From: Nitrincola iocasae
GTDB lineage: Bacteria; Pseudomonadota; Gammaproteobacteria; Pseudomonadales; Balneatricaceae
Length of the DNA stretch: 64,000 nucleotides
Reading direction: 5' to 3'
Assembly (NCBI RefSeq): GCF_008727795.1
Contig: NZ_CP044222.1
Coordinates: 3,224,001 to 3,288,000 of the forward strand
In this document: piece after piece, positions 17,567-26,623 of the stretch
How positions within the stretch are numbered: the stretch's first letter is position 1
How the letters are laid out: each line of letters starts with the position of its first letter
Notes under the pieces: model-generated
What the model saw: only the letters and a program-made list of their open reading frames with translations
What the model was told of the DNA's origin: nothing
The model's database searches: none
Translations under genes and position numbers: made by a program

Positions 17567-17642
17567 TTGAATCTCCTGGTCCTTTTAGTTAGCGCAGCCT
17601 GATAGATTAGTTATCATGGCTTAACTCCTTAGCCGTTAGTAA

Positions 17643-18878
17643 TTACTCAGACACTGTATCAGTGGCATCAAGATTGAACGAAGAATGCAAAGCACGCACT
17701 GCAAGCTCCAGATACTTCTCAGCTATGACGACTGATACTTTGATCTCGGACGTTGAGATCATCTGAATGTTGATATTTTCATTAGCCAATGCATCAAACA
17801 TACTACTCGCCACTCCGGCGTGTGAGCGCATCCCGACACCCACAATTGATACTTTGGCTATTTTGTTATTCCCTGTGCATTCACGAGCACCTAACTCAAC
17901 TACCACCTTCTCCAGAATCGTCCTGGCTTTTTCATAGTCATTACGATGTACGGTAAAAGTGAAGTCTGTGGTCTTATCTCCTGCCACATTCTGTACGATC
18001 ATATCGACCTCTATATTGGCACGACTGACCGGCCCCAGAATTCTGGATGCAACGCCCGGGATATCGGGCACACCAACAACGGTAAGCTTGGCTTCATCAC
18101 GATTGAAAGCAATACCTGAGATTAGCGGTTTTTCCACAATACTGTCTTCCTCTGTTGTAATCAATGTACCCGGCCCGTCAACCATGCTTGAAAGTACGCG
18201 CAAGGGGACTTTGTATTTACCGGCGAATTCGACACTTCTGATCTGTAAGACTTTAGATCCCAGACTAGCCATTTCCAGCATTTCTTCGAAAGTGATTTTT
18301 TCCAACCGTCTTGCTGTTCCAACCACGCGAGGATCTGTTGTATAGACACCATCTACATCCGTGTAGATATGACACTCATCCGCTTTCAGTGCAGCCGCCA
18401 GCGCCACACCCGTTGTATCGGAGCCACCTCGACCCAGGGTGGTGATATTACCTTCACCATCCACACCCTGAAAACCGGCAACTACAACAACCCGTCCTGC
18501 AGCCAGATCGTCGCGCATTTTACCCGTGTCTATGTCTTGAATGCGGGCTTTACTGAATGCACTGTCTGTGAGGATTCTGACCTGGCTTCCTGTATAAGAG
18601 CGTGCAGGCACGTCACGTTTAGCTAGCGCCATACACAGCAACGCGATGGTTACCTGCTCTCCGGTAGACACCAGTACATCCATTTCGCGTGGATCAGGAT
18701 CAGCCGCAATCGCTTTGGCAAGCCCGATCAAACGATTTGTCTCGCCACTCATAGCGGATAGGACGACAACAACGTCATCACCGCGATCACGAAAACTTTT
18801 TACCTTATCAGCAACCGCTTCAATTCGTTCGATTGAGCCCACCGATGTACCGCCGTACTTGTGTACGTACAATGCCAT
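17643..18878 (-). CDS. lysC: Aspartate kinase
   Basis: Phosphorylates aspartate, the first step to lysine, threonine, methionine and diaminopimelate. The 411 residues comprise a kinase domain (KYGGTSVGS near residue 6, GRGGSDTTGVALAAAL) and two C-terminal ACT domains (around VVGVPDIPGVASRILGPV and VSIVGVGMRSHAGVAS) that sense end products. The start at 18878 (MALYVHKYGG) is eight bases from GGAGA; the ATG two codons earlier is too close to that site. It follows alaS after 55 bp with no riboswitch space, so feedback is presumably enzymatic through the ACT domains. Confidence 0.96.
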   Translation of the reverse strand: MALYVHKYGGTSVGSIERIEAVADKVKSFRDRGDDVVVVLSAMSGETNRLIGLAKAIAADPDPREMDVLVSTGEQVTIALLCMALAKRDVPARSYTGSQVRILTDSAFSKARIQDIDTGKMRDDLAAGRVVVVAGFQGVDGEGNITTLGRGGSDTTGVALAAALKADECHIYTDVDGVYTTDPRVVGTARRLEKITFEEMLEMASLGSKVLQIRSVEFAGKYKVPLRVLSSMVDGPGTLITTEEDSIVEKPLISGIAFNRDEAKLTVVGVPDIPGVASRILGPVSRANIEVDMIVQNVAGDKTTDFTFTVHRNDYEKARTILEKVVVELGARECTGNNKIAKVSIVGVGMRSHAGVASSMFDALANENINIQMISTSEIKVSVVIAEKYLELAVRALHSSFNLDATDTVSE

Positions 18879-18933
18879 TTTCATTTCTCCGATCAGACCC
18901 TAAGGCCCGGTCAAACAGTAAATTACAAAATAA

Positions 18934-21531
18934 TCAGATAGCGCTCACCAGTTCAGGCACACGCTGAAGCGCGGCTGGAATTGCCGTCGCATCAGTACCG
19001 CCTCCTTGGGCCATATCTGGTCGACCACCGCCTTTACCACCCAGAATAGTGGCCAACTCGCGAACCAGGTCACCTGCTTTAATACGTGACGTCAGATCTT
19101 TGGTCACACCCGCAACCACACTGACCTTGCCATCCTCGTGCGCCAGCAATACCACAACGCCACTGCCAAGTTTATTTTTTAACTGATCCATTAAATCTCT
19201 TAGCGATTTAGGATCAGTACCTTCAAGGTGTGTTGCCAGTACTGCAATACCGTTTACCTGCTGAACCTGTGAGAGCAGATCGCCGCTTTGTGCTGATGCC
19301 AGTTGCGAATTAACCCGGCTCAACTCTTTTTCCAACTGACGCGTACGCTCAGACAACTGCTTGACCTTGTCCAGAACATTCCCGCGCGATCCCTTAAGCA
19401 AGCTGGCTATTTCAGCAACCAGTGACTCGGTCTCATCCACATAGTTAAGCGCGTTGGCGCCTGTTACTGCTTCTATTCGACGCACACCGGCAGCAATTCC
19501 CGCCTCACTGACAATCTGAAACAGTCCGATGTCGCCGGTACGACGAGCATGCGTGCCACCACAGAGTTCCAACGAGAAGTCACCCATACTCAGCACACGC
19601 ACATCGGCTTCATATTTTTCGCCAAACAGTGCCATTGCACCCTTTATTTTGGCCGCATCAAGTGACATGAGTTCAGTTTCAACAACCACATTGGCGCGTA
19701 TCTGCTCATTAACCTGTTTTTCAATCTGCTCCAATTGCTCCGTAGTCAGCGCTTCAAAGTGTGAAAAATCAAAACGCAGACGCTCAGCATCTACCAATGA
19801 ACCTTTCTGCTGAACATGCTCACCCAGCACATCACGAAGTGCGGCATGCAACAAATGTGTTGCGGAGTGATTCAATGCCGTTGCCTGGCGCTTGGCAGCA
19901 TCAACCTCTGTAACAACAACCGCATCCAGCTGCAGCACACCTTCAGCCACTTCGCCATGATGCAGATGGTGCTTACCTTCTTTGGTACAATCCGTAACAG
20001 CAAACAGCCCTTTATCCCAGCGTAATACGCCAGAGTCGCCCACTTGACCACCTGACTCAGCATAAAAAGCGGTATTTTCGAGCACAACCACACCTTTTTC
20101 GCCTGCTGCCAATTGCTTTACAGCTTTACCATCACGCAGCAACATCAATACACGACCACGATCCTCCAACGCCTGGTAGCCGTTGAAACAGGTCTCGCCA
20201 TCCAGCTGCAACTGCTCGTTATAATCCACGCTGAACTGCCCGGCCGCACGCGCTCTCTGGCGCTGTGCTTGCATAGCGGCTTCAAAGCCCTCCATATCCA
20301 GGGTCAGATCATGCTCACGTGCCACATCAGCGGTCAGGTCAACGGGAAAACCATAGGTATCGTATAATCTGAATACGGTTTCACCCGGTAACTCCTTGCC
20401 TGCAAGAGAAGCGATTGCCTGCTCCAGAATCCCCATGCCGTTATCCAATGTGCGTGCAAACTGCTGCTCTTCTTTCAATAATATTTTTTCAATTTGCGCC
20501 TGCTGTGAGCGTAATTCCGGGTAAGCATCACCCATAATGTCAGCCATCGCCCTGGCCAACTGGTAGAAAAAGGCCCCTTTTGCACCCAACTTATTACCAT
20601 GGCGTATAGCCCGACGCACAATACGCCTAAGCACATAACCACGGCCTTCGTTCGAGGGCACCACGCCATCAGTAATCAGAAAGCAACTCGAACGGATATG
20701 ATCCGCAATAACCCGCAAGGATTTCTGCTGCTGATCAGGACAGCCTACTGCTTCAGCCGCCGCTGCGAGCAAATCACGAAACAGATCAATTTCATAATTA
20801 CTATGTACTTGCTGCAACACGGCAGCAACTCGCTCAAGGCCCATGCCCGTATCTACCGAAGGCTTGGGCAAAGGAGCCATAGCGCCATCGGCAGAACGGT
20901 TGTACTGCATAAACACGATATTCCAGATTTCTATATAGCGATCACCATCTTCATCTGGACTGCCCGGAGGCCCACCGGCAACTTCCGGCCCATGATCAAA
21001 GAAAATTTCTGTACAGGGACCGCAAGGGCCGGTATCACCCATCGACCAGAAATTATCTTCATCCAGCTTAGAAAAACGCTCAGGGTCAACGCCTATTTCG
21101 TCTTTCCAGATTTTCTCAGCTTCATCATCACTGTGATGTACAGTGATCCACAGGCGCTCAGCGGGTAATTGCAGCACTTGTGTCAGGAAAGTCCAGGCAA
21201 AACCTATGGCTTCCCGCTTAAAATAATCACCAAAACTAAAGTTACCCAGCATTTCAAAGAAGGTATGATGGCGTGCGGTATAACCCACATTTTCAAGATC
21301 ATTGTGCTTGCCACCCGCACGTACACAACGCTGGGACGTAGTTGCACGGCTGTAATCACGCTTATCGGTGCCCAAGAACACATCTTTAAACTGCACCATC
21401 CCGGCATTAGTAAACAACAGGGTTGGATCATTTCCGGGTATCAGCGAACTGGACCCAACAATGGTATGCCCCTGCTCTCTGAAATATTCAAGAAAAGCCT
21501 GACGTATCTCTGCACTGGTCATGAATTGCAT
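18934..21531 (-). CDS. alaS: Alanyl-tRNA synthetase
   Basis: Charges tRNA-Ala with alanine and clears mischarged serine. At 865 residues it is full length. It has a class II catalytic core (EIRQAFLEYFREQGH at the start, RVRAGGKHNDLENVG), an editing domain with the zinc/hydrolytic motif HSATHLLHAAL and CGGTHARRTG, and a C-terminal oligomerisation region ending in GGGRPDMAQGGG. The start at 21531 has AGAAGG six bases upstream. Its position between recX and lysC/csrA is conserved in Gammaproteobacteria. Confidence 0.97.
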   Translation of the reverse strand: MQFMTSAEIRQAFLEYFREQGHTIVGSSSLIPGNDPTLLFTNAGMVQFKDVFLGTDKRDYSRATTSQRCVRAGGKHNDLENVGYTARHHTFFEMLGNFSFGDYFKREAIGFAWTFLTQVLQLPAERLWITVHHSDDEAEKIWKDEIGVDPERFSKLDEDNFWSMGDTGPCGPCTEIFFDHGPEVAGGPPGSPDEDGDRYIEIWNIVFMQYNRSADGAMAPLPKPSVDTGMGLERVAAVLQQVHSNYEIDLFRDLLAAAAEAVGCPDQQQKSLRVIADHIRSSCFLITDGVVPSNEGRGYVLRRIVRRAIRHGNKLGAKGAFFYQLARAMADIMGDAYPELRSQQAQIEKILLKEEQQFARTLDNGMGILEQAIASLAGKELPGETVFRLYDTYGFPVDLTADVAREHDLTLDMEGFEAAMQAQRQRARAAGQFSVDYNEQLQLDGETCFNGYQALEDRGRVLMLLRDGKAVKQLAAGEKGVVVLENTAFYAESGGQVGDSGVLRWDKGLFAVTDCTKEGKHHLHHGEVAEGVLQLDAVVVTEVDAAKRQATALNHSATHLLHAALRDVLGEHVQQKGSLVDAERLRFDFSHFEALTTEQLEQIEKQVNEQIRANVVVETELMSLDAAKIKGAMALFGEKYEADVRVLSMGDFSLELCGGTHARRTGDIGLFQIVSEAGIAAGVRRIEAVTGANALNYVDETESLVAEIASLLKGSRGNVLDKVKQLSERTRQLEKELSRVNSQLASAQSGDLLSQVQQVNGIAVLATHLEGTDPKSLRDLMDQLKNKLGSGVVVLLAHEDGKVSVVAGVTKDLTSRIKAGDLVRELATILGGKGGGRPDMAQGGGTDATAIPAALQRVPELVSAI

Positions 21532-21621
21532 AATTAACCTTCTGCTACCTGGTACGGGTCCGAAAATGACCGAAGATTATATAGAATAACAATAAAATGT
21601 ACGATGTTTTTCCTTGCATTT

Positions 21622-22080
21622 TCATTGCAAATCCGTTTTAAGCGCGCGCTGTGCCTGATCATAGCTAAAGCCATGATTCACAAGGTAACGGAGCCGCCTA
21701 GCCTGCTCCTTCAAATCAGCAGCCAGCGTTTCACCAAAACGTTTTTCGACCAAAGTGCGTGCCAGTAAATCCCAATCAGGTGATTGTTCCTGCAACACTT
21801 CTGCGGTGAGCGACGGACAGATGCCTTTTTGTCGAAGCTCATAACGGATCCGCTCTAACCCCCAACATTGACTCAAACGATTACGGATAAATATTTCGGC
21901 AAAACGCCGATCACTCTGGTAACCGGCCGCTTCCAGCTCATCGAGAACGTCTTCCAGAATATCAGGGGATTCAGCTTTAGATTTGAGACGCAAAACAAGC
22001 TCTGCCCGAGAGTACTCTCGCCGAGCAAGAAACGTGATAACTTTATTTTTGAGAGCTTGTCGGTCTAGTGGCGACTTCAT
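21622..22080 (-). CDS. recX: RecA regulatory protein RecX
   Basis: A small inhibitor of RecA filament growth and ATPase. The 152 residues form the three tandem three-helix repeats of RecX; recognisable parts are ALNFLARREYSRAEL-like VITFLARREYSRAELVLRL and the C-terminal LVNHGFSYDQAQRAL. It lies directly after recA with a 130-bp spacer containing two hairpins, so its expression probably depends on read-through from the SOS-controlled recA promoter. An AGGA lies about 13 bases before the ATG, a weak ribosome site that fits low expression. Confidence 0.93.
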   Translation of the reverse strand: MKSPLDRQALKNKVITFLARREYSRAELVLRLKSKAESPDILEDVLDELEAAGYQSDRRFAEIFIRNRLSQCWGLERIRYELRQKGICPSLTAEVLQEQSPDWDLLARTLVEKRFGETLAADLKEQARRLRYLVNHGFSYDQAQRALKTDLQ

Positions 22081-22114
22081 AGAAAATCAACATCCTGTTG
22101 CAGGGTGATTGCAC

Positions 22115-22167
22115 CAAGCGGCTTTTCAGCGCAAGAAAGATCAGCACAACACGGCTGAAAAGGCTTG
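22115..22167 (-). other. Imperfect inverted repeat in the recX leader
   Basis: The arm CAAGC(GG)CTTTTCAGC and its complement GCTGAAAAGGCTTG, separated by about 22 bases, can form a stem with one two-base bulge just before recX. With the hairpin at 22176 it makes the recA-recX spacer strongly structured, which may limit recX translation. Confidence 0.35.
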
Positions 22168-22175
22168 ATGCAGTA

Positions 22176-22199
22176 ACTGCATTCTTCCTAGAATGCAGT
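22176..22199 (-). terminator. recA-recX intercistronic hairpin (attenuator-like)
   Basis: The perfect 9-bp stem ACTGCATTC / GAATGCAGT has a six-base loop and begins 12 bp after the recA stop. There is no T-run. In E. coli a hairpin at the same place lets only a fraction of transcripts continue into recX; the same partial stop is inferred here. Confidence 0.5.
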
Positions 22200-22210
22200 G
22201 TAGCGAAACG

Positions 22211-23254
22211 TCACGATAAGTCCAGTTGTGGCTCCTCGGAGGCCTCTGCCTTTTCAGGCTTGACAGATGTTGCCAGCAGACGACGGCGGATTTCCAGCTC
22301 AATTTCATCTGCTACTTCTGGGTGTTCCTCCAGATACTTGGCCGCATTAGCCTTACCCTGACCGATTTTGTCCCCTTTATAGGCATACCAAGCGCCGGAT
22401 TTATCCACCAATCCTTCCTTCACACCCAGATCAATAACCTCACCCATATGGTAAATACCGCTGCCATACATAATCTGAAATTCAGCTTGTTTGAAAGGCG
22501 GTGCGACTTTGTTCTTGACCACCTTAACCCGGGTTTCATTACCCACTACTTCGTCACCCTGTTTTACCGCACCGATACGGCGAATATCCAGACGCACAGA
22601 GGCATAAAACTTCAACGCATTGCCCCCGGTTGTGGTTTCTGGTGAACCGAACATCACCCCGATTTTCATGCGAATCTGGTTGATAAAAATCAGCAGCGTA
22701 TTGGCATTTTTTACATTAGAGGTCATCTTACGCAATGCTTGCGACATCAAACGCGCCTGCAGCCCCATATGAGAATCACCCATCTCACCTTCGATTTCCG
22801 CTTTGGGTGTCAACGCCGCGACTGAGTCGACTACGATGACATCCACCGCATTTGAGCGCACCAGCATATCGGTGATTTCCAGCGCCTGCTCACCGGTATC
22901 TGGCTGAGAAACCAGCAAGGAATCAACGTCAACGCCCAGTTTTTCTGCATAGATGGGATCCAACGCATGTTCCGCATCCACAAAGGCACAGGTTTTACCC
23001 TGCTTCTGCGCCTGGGCTATCACCTGCAGTGTCAGGGTTGTTTTACCTGAAGACTCAGGTCCATAGATTTCCACAACGCGACCATAAGGCAAACCACCCA
23101 ATCCCAAAGCTATATCAAGACCAAGCGAGCCGGTGGAAACACTTGGAATCGCCTCCCTTGGGTGATCGCCCATACGCATTACCGCGCCTTTACCGAACTG
23201 GCGTTCTATTTGAGACAGTGCCGCATCAAGCGCTTTCTTTCTGTTCTCGTCCAT
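22211..23254 (-). CDS. recA: RecA recombinase
   Basis: The strand-exchange protein and SOS co-protease, 347 residues. Walker A GPESSGKTTL lies near residue 66, with loop L1/L2 residues around GVMFGSPETTTGGNALKFYASVRLDIRR and an acidic C-terminus. It starts MDENRKKALDAALSQIERQFGKG, exactly the usual family start, with AGAGG upstream. A consensus LexA site lies 44 bp upstream, so it is SOS-inducible. It is followed by recX and preceded by pncC, as in Pseudomonas and relatives. Confidence 0.98.
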   Translation of the reverse strand: MDENRKKALDAALSQIERQFGKGAVMRMGDHPREAIPSVSTGSLGLDIALGLGGLPYGRVVEIYGPESSGKTTLTLQVIAQAQKQGKTCAFVDAEHALDPIYAEKLGVDVDSLLVSQPDTGEQALEITDMLVRSNAVDVIVVDSVAALTPKAEIEGEMGDSHMGLQARLMSQALRKMTSNVKNANTLLIFINQIRMKIGVMFGSPETTTGGNALKFYASVRLDIRRIGAVKQGDEVVGNETRVKVVKNKVAPPFKQAEFQIMYGSGIYHMGEVIDLGVKEGLVDKSGAWYAYKGDKIGQGKANAAKYLEEHPEVADEIELEIRRRLLATSVKPEKAEASEEPQLDLS

Positions 23255-23297
23255 TGAATTATAACCTCTGGGTTTAGCATTAGGGCTTTACAGATGA

Positions 23298-23317
23298 TAC
23301 TGTATACATGAACAGTA
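23298..23317. promoter_or_regulatory. LexA (SOS) box upstream of recA
   Basis: TACTG and CAGTA flank ten bases (TATACATGAA), giving the CTG-N10-CAG consensus with an A/T-rich centre; the outer TA bases are also symmetric. It lies 44 bp before the recA ATG and five bases after the pncC stop, where it would cover the recA promoter. Confidence 0.93.
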
Positions 23318-23322
23318 TTATT

Positions 23323-23823
23323 TCATATTTTTTCAGGAATGCAAGTCTGCGCTGGCAGATAAGCTAACACACCAGCCAGCGCCTGCTCCACCGCCTGGGC
23401 TCGGATAGCCTGCCGGTCTCCAGAAAAAAATGACAGGCAAGTCACTGTCGGATAGCCACGAATAGACCAGGCAAACCAGACTGTCCCTACCGGCTTACGC
23501 TCACTCCCCCCGTCAGGCCCGGCAACACCACTAATAGCTACTGCGATATCAACATCGGCATCCTGTCGTGCCCCTTCAGCCATTTGCACTACCACGGGTT
23601 CAGATACCGCGCCTTTGACTATCAAAGTTTCAGCACTGACTCCCAACATCCGCTGTTTTGCCTGGTTCGAGTAGGTGACATAGCCAGCATCAAACCAGGC
23701 AGATGAACCTGGAATCTGGGTTAGCAGTTCGGCCACCCATCCCCCGGTACAAGATTCTGCAGTGACCATTCTGGCGTTTCGATGCAGCAACGCCAGACCG
23801 ACTTCCTGAGCGAGATCTCTCAT
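23323..23823 (-). CDS. pncC: Nicotinamide-nucleotide amidohydrolase (CinA C-terminal domain)
   Basis: Converts nicotinamide mononucleotide to nicotinic acid mononucleotide for NAD recycling. The 166 residues cover only the CinA C-terminal domain, as in E. coli PncC. The signature TAESCTGGWVAELLTQIPGSSAWFDAGYVTYSN carries the catalytic Ser and Thr, and AISGVAGPDGGSERKPVGTVWFA is conserved. AGGAAAC precedes the ATG. It is upstream of recA in the same direction and divergent from mutS, a common arrangement. Confidence 0.94.
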   Translation of the reverse strand: MRDLAQEVGLALLHRNARMVTAESCTGGWVAELLTQIPGSSAWFDAGYVTYSNQAKQRMLGVSAETLIVKGAVSEPVVVQMAEGARQDADVDIAVAISGVAGPDGGSERKPVGTVWFAWSIRGYPTVTCLSFFSGDRQAIRAQAVEQALAGVLAYLPAQTCIPEKI

Positions 23824-23995
23824 TTTTATGTTTCCTGTTTATACCCATCATCTATATAGCATAGAGTGTAACACTTCGTTCCACATTCGCCCGAAATCCC
23901 GTATCGTATCACCCCTGTCGAAACCGACAAATGCAGACTGCTGTCAAGGCCTGTAATGTGCGGTTTACAAAAGATCGATGAGAGATAAGGTGATC

Positions 23996-26593
23996 ATGTC
24001 TAAGGAAGATTTATCTCAGCACACGCCCATGATGCAACAGTATCTCAGGCTTAAGGCTGAACATCCGCAGCAGATGCTGTTTTACCGCATGGGCGATTTT
24101 TATGAACTTTTTTATGATGATGCTAAACGTGCGGCGAAATTGCTGGATATATCCCTGACGGCACGCGGCAAGTCAGGTGGCAACCCCATCCCCATGGCGG
24201 GCGTGCCTTATCATGCGGCAGAGGGGTATATCGCACGACTGGTACGCCAGGGTGAATCCGTGGTTATCTGTGAACAGGTGGGCGATCCCGCCACCAGCAA
24301 AGGTCCAGTGGACCGACAGGTTGCACGTATTGTCACGCCTGGCACCCTGACTGATGAAGCCTTTCTTGAGGCCACCAGTGATAACCTGCTGGTGGCCGTG
24401 CTCTGCCAGAACAACCTGACAGGTTTGGCACAGCTTGACCTCAGTTCCGGGCGTTTCAGCCTGTTGCAGTTGGACTCGGAAACCGATTTGATCGCTGAAA
24501 TTGAACGCCTGCAACCTGCCGAAATTCTATATGATGAGTCAGTTGCACTGCCACCGGAATTGCTACAGCGTAAAGGCATACATCACCAGCCCCCCTGGTA
24601 CTTTGAGCAAGGCACAGCTGAACGCCTGCTCTGTCAGCAATTTAGTGTCAGTAATCTGGACGGGTTTGGATGTACCCACCTGCCACTGGCAATTTGTGCT
24701 GCCGGATGCCTTTTACAGTACGCACGTGATACACAACGCAGCAGTTTGCCACATATCCGCCGGTTACAGGTTGAAGACCGAAGTGAAACGCTGCAACTGG
24801 ATGCCGCCACACGTCGCAACCTTGAACTGGACATGAATCTCAGTGGCGGACGAGAGAACACCCTGGCATCGGTACTGGACCGCACCCAGACGGCTATGGG
24901 TAGTCGATTGCTGAAACGCTGGTTACACCGCCCCCTGAGGGACCTTAGCCGACTGCAACAGCGCCAGGATGCCATTCGCTGGCTACTGGAAGACTATCGT
25001 TTTGAGCGCCTGGCCGAAGCGCTGCAACCCATAGGTGACTGCGAGCGTATTCTGTCACGTGTCGCCCTGCGCTCAGCACGCCCCAGGGATCTGGAACGCC
25101 TGCGTGATGCACTCCAGGCACTACCCTCTATACAGGCTGCCATGCAGTCAGTCGATGCCATCAGAATCGCGGAACTCTCTACCGAGATTGCCGAGTTCCC
25201 AACACTGGCCGCACTACTGCAACGCGCCATCATTGATGGTCCACCGGTTGTTATCCGCGATGGCGGTGTGATTGCCAGTGGCTATGATGCTGAGCTTGAT
25301 GAACTGCGAGGTCTCAGCGAGCATGCGGGCGACTATCTGCTGCAACTGGAAAAACGTGAACGTGAACGCACCGATATTGCCACGCTGAAGGTTGGTTACA
25401 ACCGCGTGCATGGTTATTACATTGAACTCAGTCGCAGCCAGTCTGGCACAGTGCCAGCGGACTACATCCGTCGCCAAACACTCAAAAATGCCGAGCGTTT
25501 TATTACTCCGGAGCTTAAAGAGTTTGAAGACAAAGCACTCAGTGCCAAAGGCCGTGCATTGGCGCGGGAAAAACAACTTTATGAGGCGCTGCTGGAAGTA
25601 CTGGCTGAACAGCTAGGTCCCCTGCAGCTCTCGGCATCGGCATTGGCTGAGCTTGACCTGCTCTGCTGCCTGGCCGAACGTGCTGAATCCTTGAATTATT
25701 GCCGCCCAGAGTTAACACAGGAGCCGGTCATTGAAATTACCGCCGGGCGTCACCCGGTAGTGGAACAGGTCAATGACACTCCCTTTGTCGCTAACGACCT
25801 GTACCTGAACCGGGAACAGCCTATGCAGATTATTACCGGTCCAAATATGGGGGGTAAATCCACCTATATGCGCCAGGTTGCCCTGATTACCTTGCTGGCA
25901 CAGATTGGCAGCTACGTGCCGGCCGAAGCGGCACGTATTGGCTTAACTGATCGGATATTTACCCGCATGGGATCATCGGATGACCTGGCCGGGGGGCGTT
26001 CCACCTTTATGGTCGAGATGCATGAAACGGCCAATATTCTACACAACGCCTCACCCAACAGTCTGGTGCTGATGGATGAAGTTGGACGTGGAACCAGTAC
26101 CTTTGACGGACTTTCCCTGGCTTGGTCCTGTGCTGAGTATCTGGCCCGCGAGATTCGCGCCTTTACCCTGTTTGCCACCCACTATTTTGAACTGACGGCT
26201 TTGCCGGAGCTGGCCTCAGGTGTCAATAATGTGCACCTGACCGCCGTTGAGCACAACGACCACATAGTGTTTATGCATGAGGTACAACAGGGCCCCGCCA
26301 GCCAGAGCTACGGCCTCCAGGTGGCTCAACTGGCAGGCATCCCGACGGAGGTAATCAACAATGCACGCGACAAGCTGGTGTTACTTGAGCAGGACAGTCG
26401 TAGCAGTGCCAGTCAGCCTGAACGCAACCCGGATCCTGGTTATCACTCACCCGATACCCCGGTGCAGAGCGACCTGTTTGTCACATCACGACCGTCAAGG
26501 GTAGAAACGCAACTGCGTGAACTACAGCTGGATGATCTGACGCCGCGCCAGGCCTTAGAGACGCTTTATGCGCTGAAGCAACTGATGGACTGA
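23996..26593 (+). CDS. mutS: DNA mismatch repair protein MutS
   Basis: Recognises mismatches and starts methyl-directed repair. The 865 residues include the mismatch-reading Phe-x-Glu in MGDFYELF near the N-terminus, the connector, lever and clamp domains, the ABC-type ATPase with Walker A GPNMGGKSTYMRQ and Walker B region LVLMDEVGRGTST, and a C-terminal helix-turn-helix (LDDLTPRQALETLYALKQL). I choose the ATG at 23996, since TAAGGTG lies at the right distance; the frame continues to an ATG at 23978 without a ribosome site. It is divergent from pncC-recA and convergent with the glycosyltransferase gene. Confidence 0.97.
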   Translation: MSKEDLSQHTPMMQQYLRLKAEHPQQMLFYRMGDFYELFYDDAKRAAKLLDISLTARGKSGGNPIPMAGVPYHAAEGYIARLVRQGESVVICEQVGDPATSKGPVDRQVARIVTPGTLTDEAFLEATSDNLLVAVLCQNNLTGLAQLDLSSGRFSLLQLDSETDLIAEIERLQPAEILYDESVALPPELLQRKGIHHQPPWYFEQGTAERLLCQQFSVSNLDGFGCTHLPLAICAAGCLLQYARDTQRSSLPHIRRLQVEDRSETLQLDAATRRNLELDMNLSGGRENTLASVLDRTQTAMGSRLLKRWLHRPLRDLSRLQQRQDAIRWLLEDYRFERLAEALQPIGDCERILSRVALRSARPRDLERLRDALQALPSIQAAMQSVDAIRIAELSTEIAEFPTLAALLQRAIIDGPPVVIRDGGVIASGYDAELDELRGLSEHAGDYLLQLEKRERERTDIATLKVGYNRVHGYYIELSRSQSGTVPADYIRRQTLKNAERFITPELKEFEDKALSAKGRALAREKQLYEALLEVLAEQLGPLQLSASALAELDLLCCLAERAESLNYCRPELTQEPVIEITAGRHPVVEQVNDTPFVANDLYLNREQPMQIITGPNMGGKSTYMRQVALITLLAQIGSYVPAEAARIGLTDRIFTRMGSSDDLAGGRSTFMVEMHETANILHNASPNSLVLMDEVGRGTSTFDGLSLAWSCAEYLAREIRAFTLFATHYFELTALPELASGVNNVHLTAVEHNDHIVFMHEVQQGPASQSYGLQVAQLAGIPTEVINNARDKLVLLEQDSRSSASQPERNPDPGYHSPDTPVQSDLFVTSRPSRVETQLRELQLDDLTPRQALETLYALKQLMD

Positions 26594-26615
26594 GACAGGC
26601 CGTGTCTATCTCAGT
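26589..26615. terminator. Hairpin between mutS and the convergent glycosyltransferase gene
   Basis: ACTGAGACA and TGTCTATCTCAGT pair with a two-base bulge and a five-base loop. The structure spans the mutS stop codon. No T-run follows on either strand, so termination is uncertain. Confidence 0.35.
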
Positions 26616-26623
26616 TGCTGTTG

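Noticed and set aside
20599..21168. 189-codon plus-strand ORF opposite alaS
   Set aside because: Antisense shadow of the alaS catalytic domain.
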